From contig JBKQKS010000223.1 of assembly GCA_052147395.1 (NCBI GenBank), forward strand, positions 1 to 7,476: DNA of 7,476 nt. The letters run 5' to 3'. The notes beneath the pieces were generated by a model that did no database searches, was not told where the DNA came from, and saw only the letters and a program-made list of their open reading frames with translations. The stretch is from Roseiarcus sp052147395 (GTDB taxonomy: Bacteria; Pseudomonadota; Alphaproteobacteria; Rhizobiales; Beijerinckiaceae). The translations under genes were made by a program, and so were the position numbers. Below are positions 1-6,397 of this stretch, piece after piece; positions within the stretch are counted from its first letter, which is position 1; each line of letters opens with the position of its first letter.

Positions 1-42
1 CCGACGTCTCGAGGCGGTTGTCGGCGTGGACGCCGACGCTCC
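1..42. repeat. REP-like palindromic repeat, left edge
   Basis: Positions 20-27 and 30-37 form a perfect 8-bp inverted repeat (GTCGGCGT / ACGCCGAC) with a 2-base spacer. Bases 20-42 are the exact reverse complement of 7428-7450 at the other end of the window. Bases 1-30 also match 7446-7476 in direct orientation with a few mismatches and one indel, because the unit itself is palindromic. A second hairpin follows at 41-59 (CCCCGA / TCGGGG, 7-base loop); it is not followed by a T run, so it is not a convincing terminator. The element probably continues to the left of the window. It looks like a dispersed intergenic palindrome; no coding is seen here. Confidence 0.75.
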
Positions 43-169
43 CCGATCGCCGCTCGGGGGTTCGAAAAAATTCGCGTGAAGCGCGATAGTCCTGAAACAA
101 AATGGCGGGTCGCCGCGTATCTCGAAACGATTGCCGAGCCTTTCGGCCGGCATTGAGAAGAGGCGCGTC

Positions 170-658
170 ATGCCGAACCGTCGAAACCTTCTCGCCAACG
201 GCTCGTCCGCGCTGCTCGCCGCGGTCGCGGGATTCGGGCCGGCCCGCATGGCGGTCGCGGCCAACGACATCGTCGTCCATAGCGACGCCGAATGGCGCAA
301 GCTGCTGACGCCGGACCAATATGCTGTCCTACGGCAAGCGGGCACGGAGCGGCCGTTCACGAGCCCGCTGCTGCACGAAACGCGCGCCGGCGTGTTCTCC
401 TGCGCCGGGTGCGATCTGCCGAACTTCTCGTCCAAGACCAAGTACGACAGCGGCACAGGCTGGCCGAGCTTCTGGGCGCCGCTCGGCAACGCCGTGAAGC
501 AGTCGGAAGACAAGTCGTTCGGCATGATCCGCAACGCGGTTTCGTGCAGCCGATGCGACGGTCATCTCGGACACGTCTTCAATGACGGCCCGCCGCCGAC
601 CGGTCTTCGCTATTGCATGAACGGCCTCGCGCTGAAGTTCACGCCGACGTCCGCCTGA
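170..658 (+). CDS. msrB: Exported peptide-methionine (R)-S-oxide reductase MsrB
   Basis: MsrB reduces the R epimer of methionine sulfoxide in proteins. The 162-residue product has a signal-like N-terminus: a twin arginine at 4-5 (NRRNLL, Tat-like), a hydrophobic stretch at about 11-30 and an AVA cleavage-type site near 28-30, so a periplasmic location is inferred. The MsrB domain follows: zinc-site pairs Cys78/Cys81 (CAGC) and Cys126/Cys129 (CSRC), the GTGWPSF motif at 95-101, GHLGHVF at 131-137, and catalytic Cys149 in RYCMN. The usual resolving cysteine of GCGWPSF is Thr96-97 region (GTG) here, making this a one-Cys type. The ATG at 170 is chosen because AGAAGAGG lies 6-7 bases upstream; a TTG at 131 would only extend the N-terminus ahead of the signal. 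It is the first gene of a plus-strand msrB-(ccdA)-msrA cluster. Confidence 0.93.
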   Translation: MPNRRNLLANGSSALLAAVAGFGPARMAVAANDIVVHSDAEWRKLLTPDQYAVLRQAGTERPFTSPLLHETRAGVFSCAGCDLPNFSSKTKYDSGTGWPSFWAPLGNAVKQSEDKSFGMIRNAVSCSRCDGHLGHVFNDGPPPTGLRYCMNGLALKFTPTSA

Positions 659-698
659 AGCGGCTGACGCCGGTCGCGACCGAACCTGAGCGAACGAA

Positions 699-1046
699 AT
701 GAGCCTGTTCATCCTCGCCTATCTCGGCGGCGCGCTGACAATCCTGAGCCCCTGCATCCTGCCGGCGCTTGCTTTCGTCTTCACCCGCTCCGATCAGCCG
801 TTCGTCGAGAGCGGGCTGCCGCTGCTGCTGGGCATGTCGATCACCTTCGCGGCGGTCGCCACGCTGGCCGCGGTCGGCGGCCGATGGGCCGTCGAGGCCA
901 ATCGGTTCGGGCGCGACGCGGCCATTGCATTGCTGGCGCTGTTCGGCGTTACCCCGCCTTTGCTGGAATTCGCGGAACGGGTCATGCGCCCGCTGGCTGC
1001 GATCGGCGTCCGACTGCCGGTTTTTCGTCAAAAGCGCGCGATGTAA
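699..1046 (+). pseudogene. Truncated CcdA/DsbD-type thiol electron transporter (N-terminal remnant)
   Basis: The 115-residue product matches the start of the CcdA/DipZ membrane family. Helix 1 carries the hallmark SPCILP with Cys19. Helix 2 is at about 40-60 and helix 3 at about 73-88. Full-length CcdA-type proteins have about six helices and a second reactive cysteine in the fourth helix, and the DipZ forms add a periplasmic thioredoxin-like domain. All of that is missing: similarity stops near residue 107, followed by a short basic tail and TAA. No continuation is seen in the other frames before msrA. The intact family moves reducing equivalents from cytoplasmic thioredoxin to the periplasm, which fits its place 40 bp after msrB and 78 bp before msrA. 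With one of the two cysteines gone the electron shuttle should not work. A functional mini-protein cannot be excluded but is less likely. The ribosome binding site is weak. Confidence 0.8.
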
Positions 1047-1054
1047 AAAAACTA

Positions 1055-1091
1055 GAGCGGCTTTGCGATTCCGAAGGAACGCAAATCGCTC
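1055..1091. repeat. Imperfect palindrome (dispersed-repeat-like hairpin) at the ccdA break
   Basis: The left arm at 1055-1072 and right arm at 1076-1091 pair over about 16 positions with two small bulges around a GAA loop (GAGCG, TTTGCG and TTCC segments against GGAA, CGCAAA and CGCTC). It is preceded by a run of A and a TAGAGCGG motif. The form recalls the AGAGCGG-type intergenic palindromes common in Hyphomicrobiales genomes, but copy number cannot be tested here. It lies directly after the point where CcdA similarity ends and before the msrA ribosome binding site. No T run follows on the plus strand, so a rho-independent terminator is not supported. Confidence 0.6.
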
Positions 1092-1124
1092 CACCCGGCA
1101 ACGATGAGCAACAGGAGCAGAGCC

Positions 1125-1853
1125 ATGTTCGAAACAAAGTCCTTCGTTGGAAATCTCGGCGGCGCGGCCCTGGCGGCTGCGGCCCTCGGCGCGTTCGCGC
1201 TCAGCGTGGGAGGCGCCCGGTCCGCCGAGCCCGCGGTGGCGCTCCCGCCGCCCGCGATCGACGAAGCCGCCGGCTCGACCCGCGCCGTCGAGAAGGTCGT
1301 GCTCGCGGGCGGTTGTTTCTGGGGCGTCCAGGCGGTGTTTCAGCACGTGAGGGGCGTGAAGGACGCCGTGTCCGGATACACCGGCGGAAACAGGGATACC
1401 GCCACTTACGAGCAGGTGAGCACCGGAGAGACGGGGCACGCGGAATCCGTGGAGGTCACGTTCGATCCGCATGTCGTCAGCTACGGGACCATCCTGCAGA
1501 TCTATTTCTCGGTCGCGCACAACCCGACGGAGCTCAACTACCAGGGCCCGGACTCGGGCACGCAATATCGTTCCGAGATTTTCTACGAGAGCGGCGAGCA
1601 GAAGAGGGTCGCCGAGGCCTATATCGCCGAGCTCGACGCCGCGAAGATGTTCGGCGCGCCGATCGTCACGCGCGTCGAGGCCTTCAGGGGCTTCTATCCC
1701 GCCGAGGCGCATCATCAGAACTACGCGACGCTCAATCCCGAAAGCCCCTATATCGCCCACAACGACGCGCCCAAGGTGGTGAACCTCGGCAAGCTGTTCC
1801 CCAACCTGTTCCGGCCGAAGCCGAAGCTGGTCGCCGTCGCCGGCGTCAATTGA
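1125..1853 (+). CDS. msrA: Exported peptide-methionine (S)-S-oxide reductase MsrA
   Basis: MsrA reduces the S epimer of free and protein-bound methionine sulfoxide and complements the MsrB upstream. The 242-residue product starts with a Sec-type signal (Lys5, hydrophobic 8-30, cleavage probably around 31-34), so it should act in the periplasm. The catalytic motif is GGCFWG at 62-67 with Cys64. GHAESVEV (105-112), NYQGPDSGTQYRSEIF (138-153) and EAHHQNY (194-200) are family blocks. Cys64 is the only cysteine in the protein; the C-terminal resolving cysteines of E. coli-type MsrA are absent, so it is a one-Cys enzyme that must be reduced by an outside thiol donor. The ATG at 1125 is preferred over one at 1104 because AGGAG sits at 1113-1117, seven bases upstream. 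It is the last plus-strand gene before the convergent phosphoketolase region. Confidence 0.95.
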   Translation: MFETKSFVGNLGGAALAAAALGAFALSVGGARSAEPAVALPPPAIDEAAGSTRAVEKVVLAGGCFWGVQAVFQHVRGVKDAVSGYTGGNRDTATYEQVSTGETGHAESVEVTFDPHVVSYGTILQIYFSVAHNPTELNYQGPDSGTQYRSEIFYESGEQKRVAEAYIAELDAAKMFGAPIVTRVEAFRGFYPAEAHHQNYATLNPESPYIAHNDAPKVVNLGKLFPNLFRPKPKLVAVAGVN

Positions 1854-1957
1854 AACCTGGCGCTGGTAGAGCGTCTGTATCACACCCGCGACCCCTGCGC
1901 GAGGTCGGCTGGTTGGCGGCGTCGCAGCCGGCGCTAGTCGCCGCGGTCGGCAGCTCA

Positions 1958-2010
1958 CACCTTAATTCCAACGGCCCTTGGTCCCACCAATGGGGCCCAC
2001 CTCAATTCCA
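1958..2010. repeat. Short direct repeat pair around a small hairpin in the msrA / small-ORF convergent gap
   Basis: CACCTTAATTCCA at 1958-1970 recurs as CACCTCAATTCCA at 1998-2010, a 12/13 match with a 40-bp period. Between the copies, 1980-1986 (GGTCCCA) can pair with 1991-1997 (TGGGGCC) around a CCAA loop, with one G-U pair. The AT content is higher than in the flanking DNA. The block lies between the stop codons of convergent genes, where a bidirectional terminator might be expected, but no T run follows the stem in either direction. The rest of the 1854-1957 stretch shows only weak GC-rich stems and no coding signal. Confidence 0.4.
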
Positions 2011-2205
2011 TCACGGGAACAGGCGAGCCGCCTCCGCCACGACGGCCACGACGACCGCGGCCGTCAATGTGGCGATGGCGGCGTTGAGCATCCATCGTCT
2101 GCGCCGTCCGCCCAGAACGCTGCCGAAGGCCGACGGCGCCAGATAGAACGCCAGCGACAGCAAAGCGAGCGCACGCACGAATCGATCGAAGTCCGGCGTC
2201 GTCAT
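2011..2205 (-). CDS. Small two-helix membrane protein, function unknown
   Basis: The predicted product is 64 residues. A hydrophobic segment at about 10-32 and a second at about 39-62 are joined by a basic turn (GGRRRRW, 32-38). The positive-inside rule suggests a helical hairpin with the loop in the cytoplasm. I do not recognise a family. The ATG at 2205 has GAGGG a few bases upstream, a slightly close ribosome binding site; an in-frame GTG at 2241 would add 12 polar residues before the first helix and is less likely. It lies 55 bp after the phosphoketolase stop in the same direction, so it may be the last gene of that transcript. The clean hydrophobic pattern argues for a real gene, but its length and lack of recognisable homology keep certainty moderate. 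Confidence 0.5.
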   Translation of the reverse strand: MTTPDFDRFVRALALLSLAFYLAPSAFGSVLGGRRRRWMLNAAIATLTAAVVVAVVAEAARLFP

Positions 2206-2260
2206 TGCCCTCGCGCCGCACGGGCGGCCGCTATGCCGCACGAGGCGTCCTCGTTTCCCG

Positions 2261-4666
2261 TCAAACGTTGTCGGCCTCGGTCGAGCCCGCTCGGGCGGCC
2301 GGGCGTGTTCCGCCCCAGGTCCAGTTCTTGATCGCCGGCATGTCGTCGCCGTGCTTGCGGATATATTGGCGGTGGTCGATCAACGCGTCGCGGATCGCCT
2401 GCTTGACGTAGGCGCTGCGCGTCGCCAGGCCGGGCACGCGATCGACGACGTCGTTGGCGAGATGGAACCGGTCGAGGTCGTTGAGCACGCACATGTCGAA
2501 CGGCGTCGTCGTCGTCCCCTCCTCCTTGTAGCCGCGCACGTGCAGGTGGGCGTGGCCATTGCGCCGGTAGGTCAGGCGGTGGATGAGCCAGGGGTAGCCG
2601 TGGAAGGCGAAGATGATCGGCTTGTCCGTGGTGAACAGCGCGTCGAAGTCGCGGTCGGAGAGCCCGTGCGGATGCTCGCTCGACGGTTGCAGCTTCATCA
2701 GGTCGACGATGTTGACGACCCGGACCTTGATTTCGGGCATATGCCGGCCGAGCAGCTCGACGGCGGCCAGCGTTTCCAACGTCGGCACGTCGCCGCAACA
2801 GGCCATCACGACGTCGGGCTCGTGGCCACGGTCGCTGCTCGCCCATTCCCAGATGCCGAGCCCGGCCGTGCAATGCCTGATCGCCTCGTCCATCGTCAGC
2901 CAGACCGGCGCCGGCTGCTTGCCGGCGACGATCACGTTGACGTAATTGCGGCTCCTCAGGCAGTGGTCGGTGACCGACAGCAGGCAATTGGCGTCCGGCG
3001 GCAGGTAGACGCGCACCACCTCCGCCTTCTTGTTGACGACGTGGTCGATGAAGCCGGGATCCTGATGGCTGAAGCCGTTGTGGTCCTGGCGCCAGACATG
3101 GCTCGACAGCAGGTAGTTGAGCGAGGCGATCGGCCGGCGCCACTCGATGCCGTTGCACACCTTGAGCCACTTGGCGTGCTGGTTGAACATGGAATCGATG
3201 ATATGGATGAACGCCTCGTAGCAGGAAAAGAATCCGTGCCGGCCGGTCAGCAGATAACCTTCGAGCCAGCCCTGGCACTGGTGCTCGCTCAGCATTTCCA
3301 TGACGCGCCCATCGGGCGACAGGTGGTCGTCGTAGGCAAAGGTCTCCGCCACCCAGGCGCGGTTGGTCACGCCGAGCACGTCCTGCCAGCGGTTGGAGTT
3401 GTTCTCGTCCGGGCTGAACAGGCGCAAGTTGCGGCTCGAGAGATTGAGCCGCATCGCCTCGGCGAGAAAGCGGCCCATCTCGCGCGTCGCCTCGGCTGTC
3501 GCCGCGCCCGGCGACGGCGTCGCGATGGCGAAGTCGCGGAAGTCGGGAAGCCTCAGGTCGCGCAACAGCGCGCCGCCGTTGGCGTGCGGGTTGGCGCTCA
3601 TGCGCCGTTCGCCTGTCGGCGCCAAGTCGGCGATCTCGCGATCGAGCCGCCCGTCGGCGTCGAATAGCTCCTCGGGCCGATAGCTCTTCATCCATTGTTC
3701 GAGGATCAGCACGTGCTCCGGGTTTTCGTGCATCTCGCCCATCGGCACCTGATGGGCGCGCCAGTAATCCTCGGTGCGCTTGCCGTCGATCGTCTTCGGG
3801 CAGGTCCAGCCTTTGGGCGAGCGCAGCACGATCATCGGCCAGATCGGGCGCCCGGAAGCCTCGCCGGCGCGCGCGGCCTTCTGGATCGCGCGGATGTCGG
3901 CGATCGCGCCCTCCAGCGCTTCGGCCATCGACGCGTGCATGGTCATCGGCTCGTGACCCTCGACATAGCGCGGCGCATAGCCGTAGCCGCGCATCAGATG
4001 GTCGAGTTCATCGGCGCCGATGCGCGCGAGCACCGTCGGATTGGCGATCTTGTAGCCGTTCAGATGCAGGATCGGCAGCACGGCGCCATCGGTCTTGGGG
4101 TCGAGGAACTTGTTGGAGTGCCAGCCCGTCGCCGCAGGTCCCGTCTCCGCTTCGCCGTCGCCGACCACGCAGGCGACGATGAGATCCGGGTTGTCGAAGG
4201 CCGCGCCGAAAGCGTGCGACAGCGCATAGCCGAGTTCGCCGCCCTCGTGGATCGAGCCTGGCGTCTCGGGCGCGACATGGCTCGGAATGCCCCCGGGAAA
4301 CGAGAACTGCTCGAACAGGCGCTTCATGCCGGCCTCGTCCGACGACACGGAGGGATAGACCTCGCTATACCTGCCTTCGAGGTAGGCGTTGGCGACCAGC
4401 GCCGGCCCGCCATGGCCGGGCCCGGTCACGAACAGCACGTTCAAGTCGAGCGCCTTGATGACCCGGTTGAGATGCGCGTAGAGGAAATTGAGCCCGGGCG
4501 TCGTGCCCCAGTGGCCGAGCAGCCGCGGCTTGATGTGGTCTTTGCTGAGCGGCGCGCGCAGCAGCGGGTTGTCGTAGAGATAGATCTGCCCGATGGAGAG
4601 ATAGTTCGCTGCGCGCCACCAGGCGTCCAGCAATTTCAAGTCCGGTTCTGCGATCGGCACAGCCAT
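2261..4666 (-). CDS. xfp: Xylulose-5-phosphate/fructose-6-phosphate phosphoketolase
   Basis: This thiamine-diphosphate enzyme splits xylulose 5-phosphate (and often fructose 6-phosphate) with inorganic phosphate to give acetyl phosphate plus glyceraldehyde 3-phosphate (or erythrose 4-phosphate). The 801-residue cytoplasmic product has the usual family length of roughly 800. Visible blocks are GHWGTTPGLNFLYAHLNR (51-68), GPGHGGP (82-88), SFPGGIPSHVAPETPGS (122-138), the ThDP/Mg motif starting GDGEAETGP (169-177) with Asn203 downstream, and the SEHQCQGWLEGYLLTGRHG block in the second half. No frameshift or missing motif is evident. The ATG at 4666 follows GAGGAGG by five bases; a TTG one codon earlier is rejected. 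No acetate kinase or phosphotransacetylase is next to it; it lies 225 bp downstream of the ars operon, same strand, with room for its own promoter. Xylulose versus fructose preference cannot be told from sequence. Confidence 0.96.
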   Translation of the reverse strand: MAVPIAEPDLKLLDAWWRAANYLSIGQIYLYDNPLLRAPLSKDHIKPRLLGHWGTTPGLNFLYAHLNRVIKALDLNVLFVTGPGHGGPALVANAYLEGRYSEVYPSVSSDEAGMKRLFEQFSFPGGIPSHVAPETPGSIHEGGELGYALSHAFGAAFDNPDLIVACVVGDGEAETGPAATGWHSNKFLDPKTDGAVLPILHLNGYKIANPTVLARIGADELDHLMRGYGYAPRYVEGHEPMTMHASMAEALEGAIADIRAIQKAARAGEASGRPIWPMIVLRSPKGWTCPKTIDGKRTEDYWRAHQVPMGEMHENPEHVLILEQWMKSYRPEELFDADGRLDREIADLAPTGERRMSANPHANGGALLRDLRLPDFRDFAIATPSPGAATAEATREMGRFLAEAMRLNLSSRNLRLFSPDENNSNRWQDVLGVTNRAWVAETFAYDDHLSPDGRVMEMLSEHQCQGWLEGYLLTGRHGFFSCYEAFIHIIDSMFNQHAKWLKVCNGIEWRRPIASLNYLLSSHVWRQDHNGFSHQDPGFIDHVVNKKAEVVRVYLPPDANCLLSVTDHCLRSRNYVNVIVAGKQPAPVWLTMDEAIRHCTAGLGIWEWASSDRGHEPDVVMACCGDVPTLETLAAVELLGRHMPEIKVRVVNIVDLMKLQPSSEHPHGLSDRDFDALFTTDKPIIFAFHGYPWLIHRLTYRRNGHAHLHVRGYKEEGTTTTPFDMCVLNDLDRFHLANDVVDRVPGLATRSAYVKQAIRDALIDHRQYIRKHGDDMPAIKNWTWGGTRPAARAGSTEADNV

Positions 4667-4891
4667 CAACGCCTCCTCGAGGTTTGCGCGCGACGAACCC
4701 GCGGCTCAGGTCGTCGCTGCCGACATGCGCACCCATCATCGCCGCGCCGTCGGCGTCTCGGATTACGCCGCCGGCGATAGTTTTACGGGATTTCGGATTT
4801 CGGCGCCACGCCCGCTCCGGCGCCGTAAGCCGATAATCGCCGTCGCAGGCGACAAAGAGGCGCGCCACGCCGACGCGAGCCGAGGGATCGT
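4667..4891. other. Intergenic region between acr3 and xfp
   Basis: This non-coding gap of 225 bp separates the end of the arsenic operon from the phosphoketolase. It contains a 7-bp perfect inverted repeat, CGGCGCC (4801-4807) and GGCGCCG (4819-4825), with an 11-base loop. Next to it is a tandem GGATTTC doublet (about 4788-4801). Read on the minus strand, the stem follows the acr3 stop by about 65 bases but lacks a T run, so it is at most a weak or rho-assisted terminator. The stretch 4865-4875 (CCACGCCGACG) matches 11 bases of the edge repeats. A promoter for xfp is expected here but no clear -35/-10 pair stands out. Confidence 0.4.
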
Positions 4892-5959
4892 TCATTGACC
4901 GCGGGCCGGCGACGCGGAGGCGCGCGCCTCCGATTTCACGCCGCTCTCGTACCAGCCCTTCGAGCGGTTGACGATCCACACCACCGACAGCATGACAGGC
5001 ACTTCGATCAGCACGCCGACGACGGTCGCCAGCGCGGCGCCCGAGTCGAACCCGAACAGGCTGATCGCGGCGGCGACCGCGAGCTCGAAGAAGTTGCTCG
5101 CGCCGATCAGCGCCGACGGGCCGGCGACGCAATGTTGTTCGCCCGTCAGCCGGTTCAACAGATACGCGAAGCCGGCGTTGAAATAGACCTGGATGAGGAT
5201 CGGAATCGCCAGCATCAGGATGATGAGCGGCTGAGCGATGATCTCCTGGCCCTGGAAGCCGAACAGCAGCACCAGCGTCGCGAGCAACGCGACCAGCGAA
5301 ACCGGTTGCAGGGTCGCGAGCAGCCGCGACAGCGCCGCTGGCCCGCCGGCCGTCAGCACGCGGCGGCGCAGCAGTTGCGCCACGATGACCGGCGCGACGA
5401 TGTAAAGCACGACCGAAAGCACCAGTGTGCTCCAGGGAACGGTTATCGCGGAGAGGCCGAGCAGCAGGCCGACGATCGGCGCGAAGGCGAACACCATGAT
5501 CGTGTCGTTCAATGCGACCTGGGTCAGGGTAAAGTGGGGCTCGCCGCGCGTGAGATTCGACCACACGAACACCATCGCGGTGCACGGAGCAGCGGCGAGA
5601 ATGATCAAGCCGGCGATGTAGGAACTGACCTGATCGGCGGGGAGATAGGGACGAAACAGATAGCCGATGAAGAAGGCGCCGAGCGCCGCCATCGAGAACG
5701 GCTTGACGGCCCAGTTGATGAACAGGGTCACGCCGATGCCGCGCCAGTGCTGGCCGACTTCGCTGAGCGCCGCGAAGTCGATCTTGATCAGCATCGGGAT
5801 GATCATCAGCCAGATCAGCGCCGCCACCGGCAGATTGACCTTGGCGATTTCCGCCGCGCCGATGACGTGGAAGACGCCCGGCGCCAGATGGCCCAGCGCC
5901 ACGCCGGCAACGATGCACAGCGCGACCCATATTGTGAGATAGCGTTCGAACAGGGACAT
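4892..5959 (-). CDS. acr3: Acr3-family arsenite efflux permease
   Basis: This inner-membrane carrier exports As(III) and is often annotated arsB, though it is unrelated to the R773-type ArsB. The 355-residue product is strongly hydrophobic with about ten helices, the expected size for Acr3. Key signatures are APCTAMVFVWSNLTRGE (124-140) with the conserved, functionally required Cys126, QVALNDTIMVF (147-157), GASNFFELAVA (286-296) and the final helix with LIEVPVM (317-323). A basic, disordered tail follows residue 334. The start has AGGA overlapping the TAG stop of the upstream arsC, with only 9 bp between the genes, so its translation is probably coupled. It is the last gene of the arsR-arsC-arsC-acr3 operon and removes the product of both reductases. 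Confidence 0.96.
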   Translation of the reverse strand: MSLFERYLTIWVALCIVAGVALGHLAPGVFHVIGAAEIAKVNLPVAALIWLMIIPMLIKIDFAALSEVGQHWRGIGVTLFINWAVKPFSMAALGAFFIGYLFRPYLPADQVSSYIAGLIILAAAPCTAMVFVWSNLTRGEPHFTLTQVALNDTIMVFAFAPIVGLLLGLSAITVPWSTLVLSVVLYIVAPVIVAQLLRRRVLTAGGPAALSRLLATLQPVSLVALLATLVLLFGFQGQEIIAQPLIILMLAIPILIQVYFNAGFAYLLNRLTGEQHCVAGPSALIGASNFFELAVAAAISLFGFDSGAALATVVGVLIEVPVMLSVVWIVNRSKGWYESGVKSEARASASPARGQ

Positions 5960-5968
5960 TGAGGTTTC

Positions 5969-6397
5969 CTAGGCCGTGGCGCCGCGCCGCCCGTGATCGT
6001 CGATGACGCGCTCGCCGTCTTCCTTGATGAATTCTCCGCGTTGCGGCGGCAGCAGATCGAGCACGGCTTCGGACGGACGGCACAGCCGCACGCCCTTCGG
6101 CGTGACGACCAGCGGTCGGTTCATCAGGATCGGATGCGCCCCGATCGCGTCGAGCAACGCCTCGTCGGAGAGCGCGGGATCGCCGAGGCCGAGATCGTGA
6201 TAGGGCGTGCCCTTCTCGCGCAGAACCTCGCGAACGGTGAGATCGGCGCGCGCCAAGAGTCGCGTCAGCAGCAGCCGCGTCGGCGGGCATTTCAGATATT
6301 CGACGATGTGGGGCTCGACGCCGGAATTGCGGATCATCGCCAGCGTGTTGCGCGAGGTTCCGCAAGCGGGATTGTGATAGATGATGACGTCCATCAT
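5969..6397 (-). CDS. arsC: Glutaredoxin-dependent arsenate reductase (R773 type)
   Basis: This cytoplasmic enzyme reduces arsenate to arsenite with glutathione and glutaredoxin. The 142-residue product opens with YHNPACGTSRNTL, placing catalytic Cys12, and has Arg60, Arg94 and Arg107. These are the same numbers as the active-site cysteine and anion-binding arginines of the plasmid R773 enzyme. That match supports the first of two adjacent ATGs (6397). The start overlaps the stop of the preceding arsC as ATGA (6394-6397), with GAGG five bases upstream, so the two are translationally coupled. Its stop codon overlaps the acr3 ribosome binding site. It belongs to the ArsC/Spx fold and is not homologous to the other arsC in this operon. 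Confidence 0.96.
   Translation of the reverse strand: MMDVIIYHNPACGTSRNTLAMIRNSGVEPHIVEYLKCPPTRLLLTRLLARADLTVREVLREKGTPYHDLGLGDPALSDEALLDAIGAHPILMNRPLVVTPKGVRLCRPSEAVLDLLPPQRGEFIKEDGERVIDDHGRRGATA

Noticed and set aside
640..651. CACGCCGACGTC at the 3' end of msrB, identical to 12 bases of the right-edge repeat
   Set aside because: It lies within the coding sequence, the palindromic partner arm is absent, and a 12-base match is plausible by chance at this GC content.
1864..1878. tRNA-like stretch (CTGGTAGAGCGTCTG) after msrA
   Set aside because: It resembles a D-loop to anticodon-stem segment, but there is no matching acceptor stem, anticodon stem partner or T-loop around it, so it is neither a tRNA nor a convincing attachment-site remnant.
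639..1958. Long minus-strand open frame of 439 codons antisense to the msr cluster
   Set aside because: Its product is arginine/glycine-rich and without recognisable domains. It is the antisense shadow of GC-rich msrB, ccdA-fragment and msrA codons and crosses three real genes.
2202..3695. 497-codon minus-strand frame overlapping the phosphoketolase in another frame
   Set aside because: Arg/Ala/Pro-rich product with no motifs, entirely over the well-conserved xfp reading frame.
4895..5962. 355-codon plus-strand open frame almost exactly antisense to acr3
   Set aside because: It mirrors acr3 in length only because stop codons are rare opposite this codon usage. The sequence is low-complexity and charged (Arg, Asp, His, Gln), with no family features.
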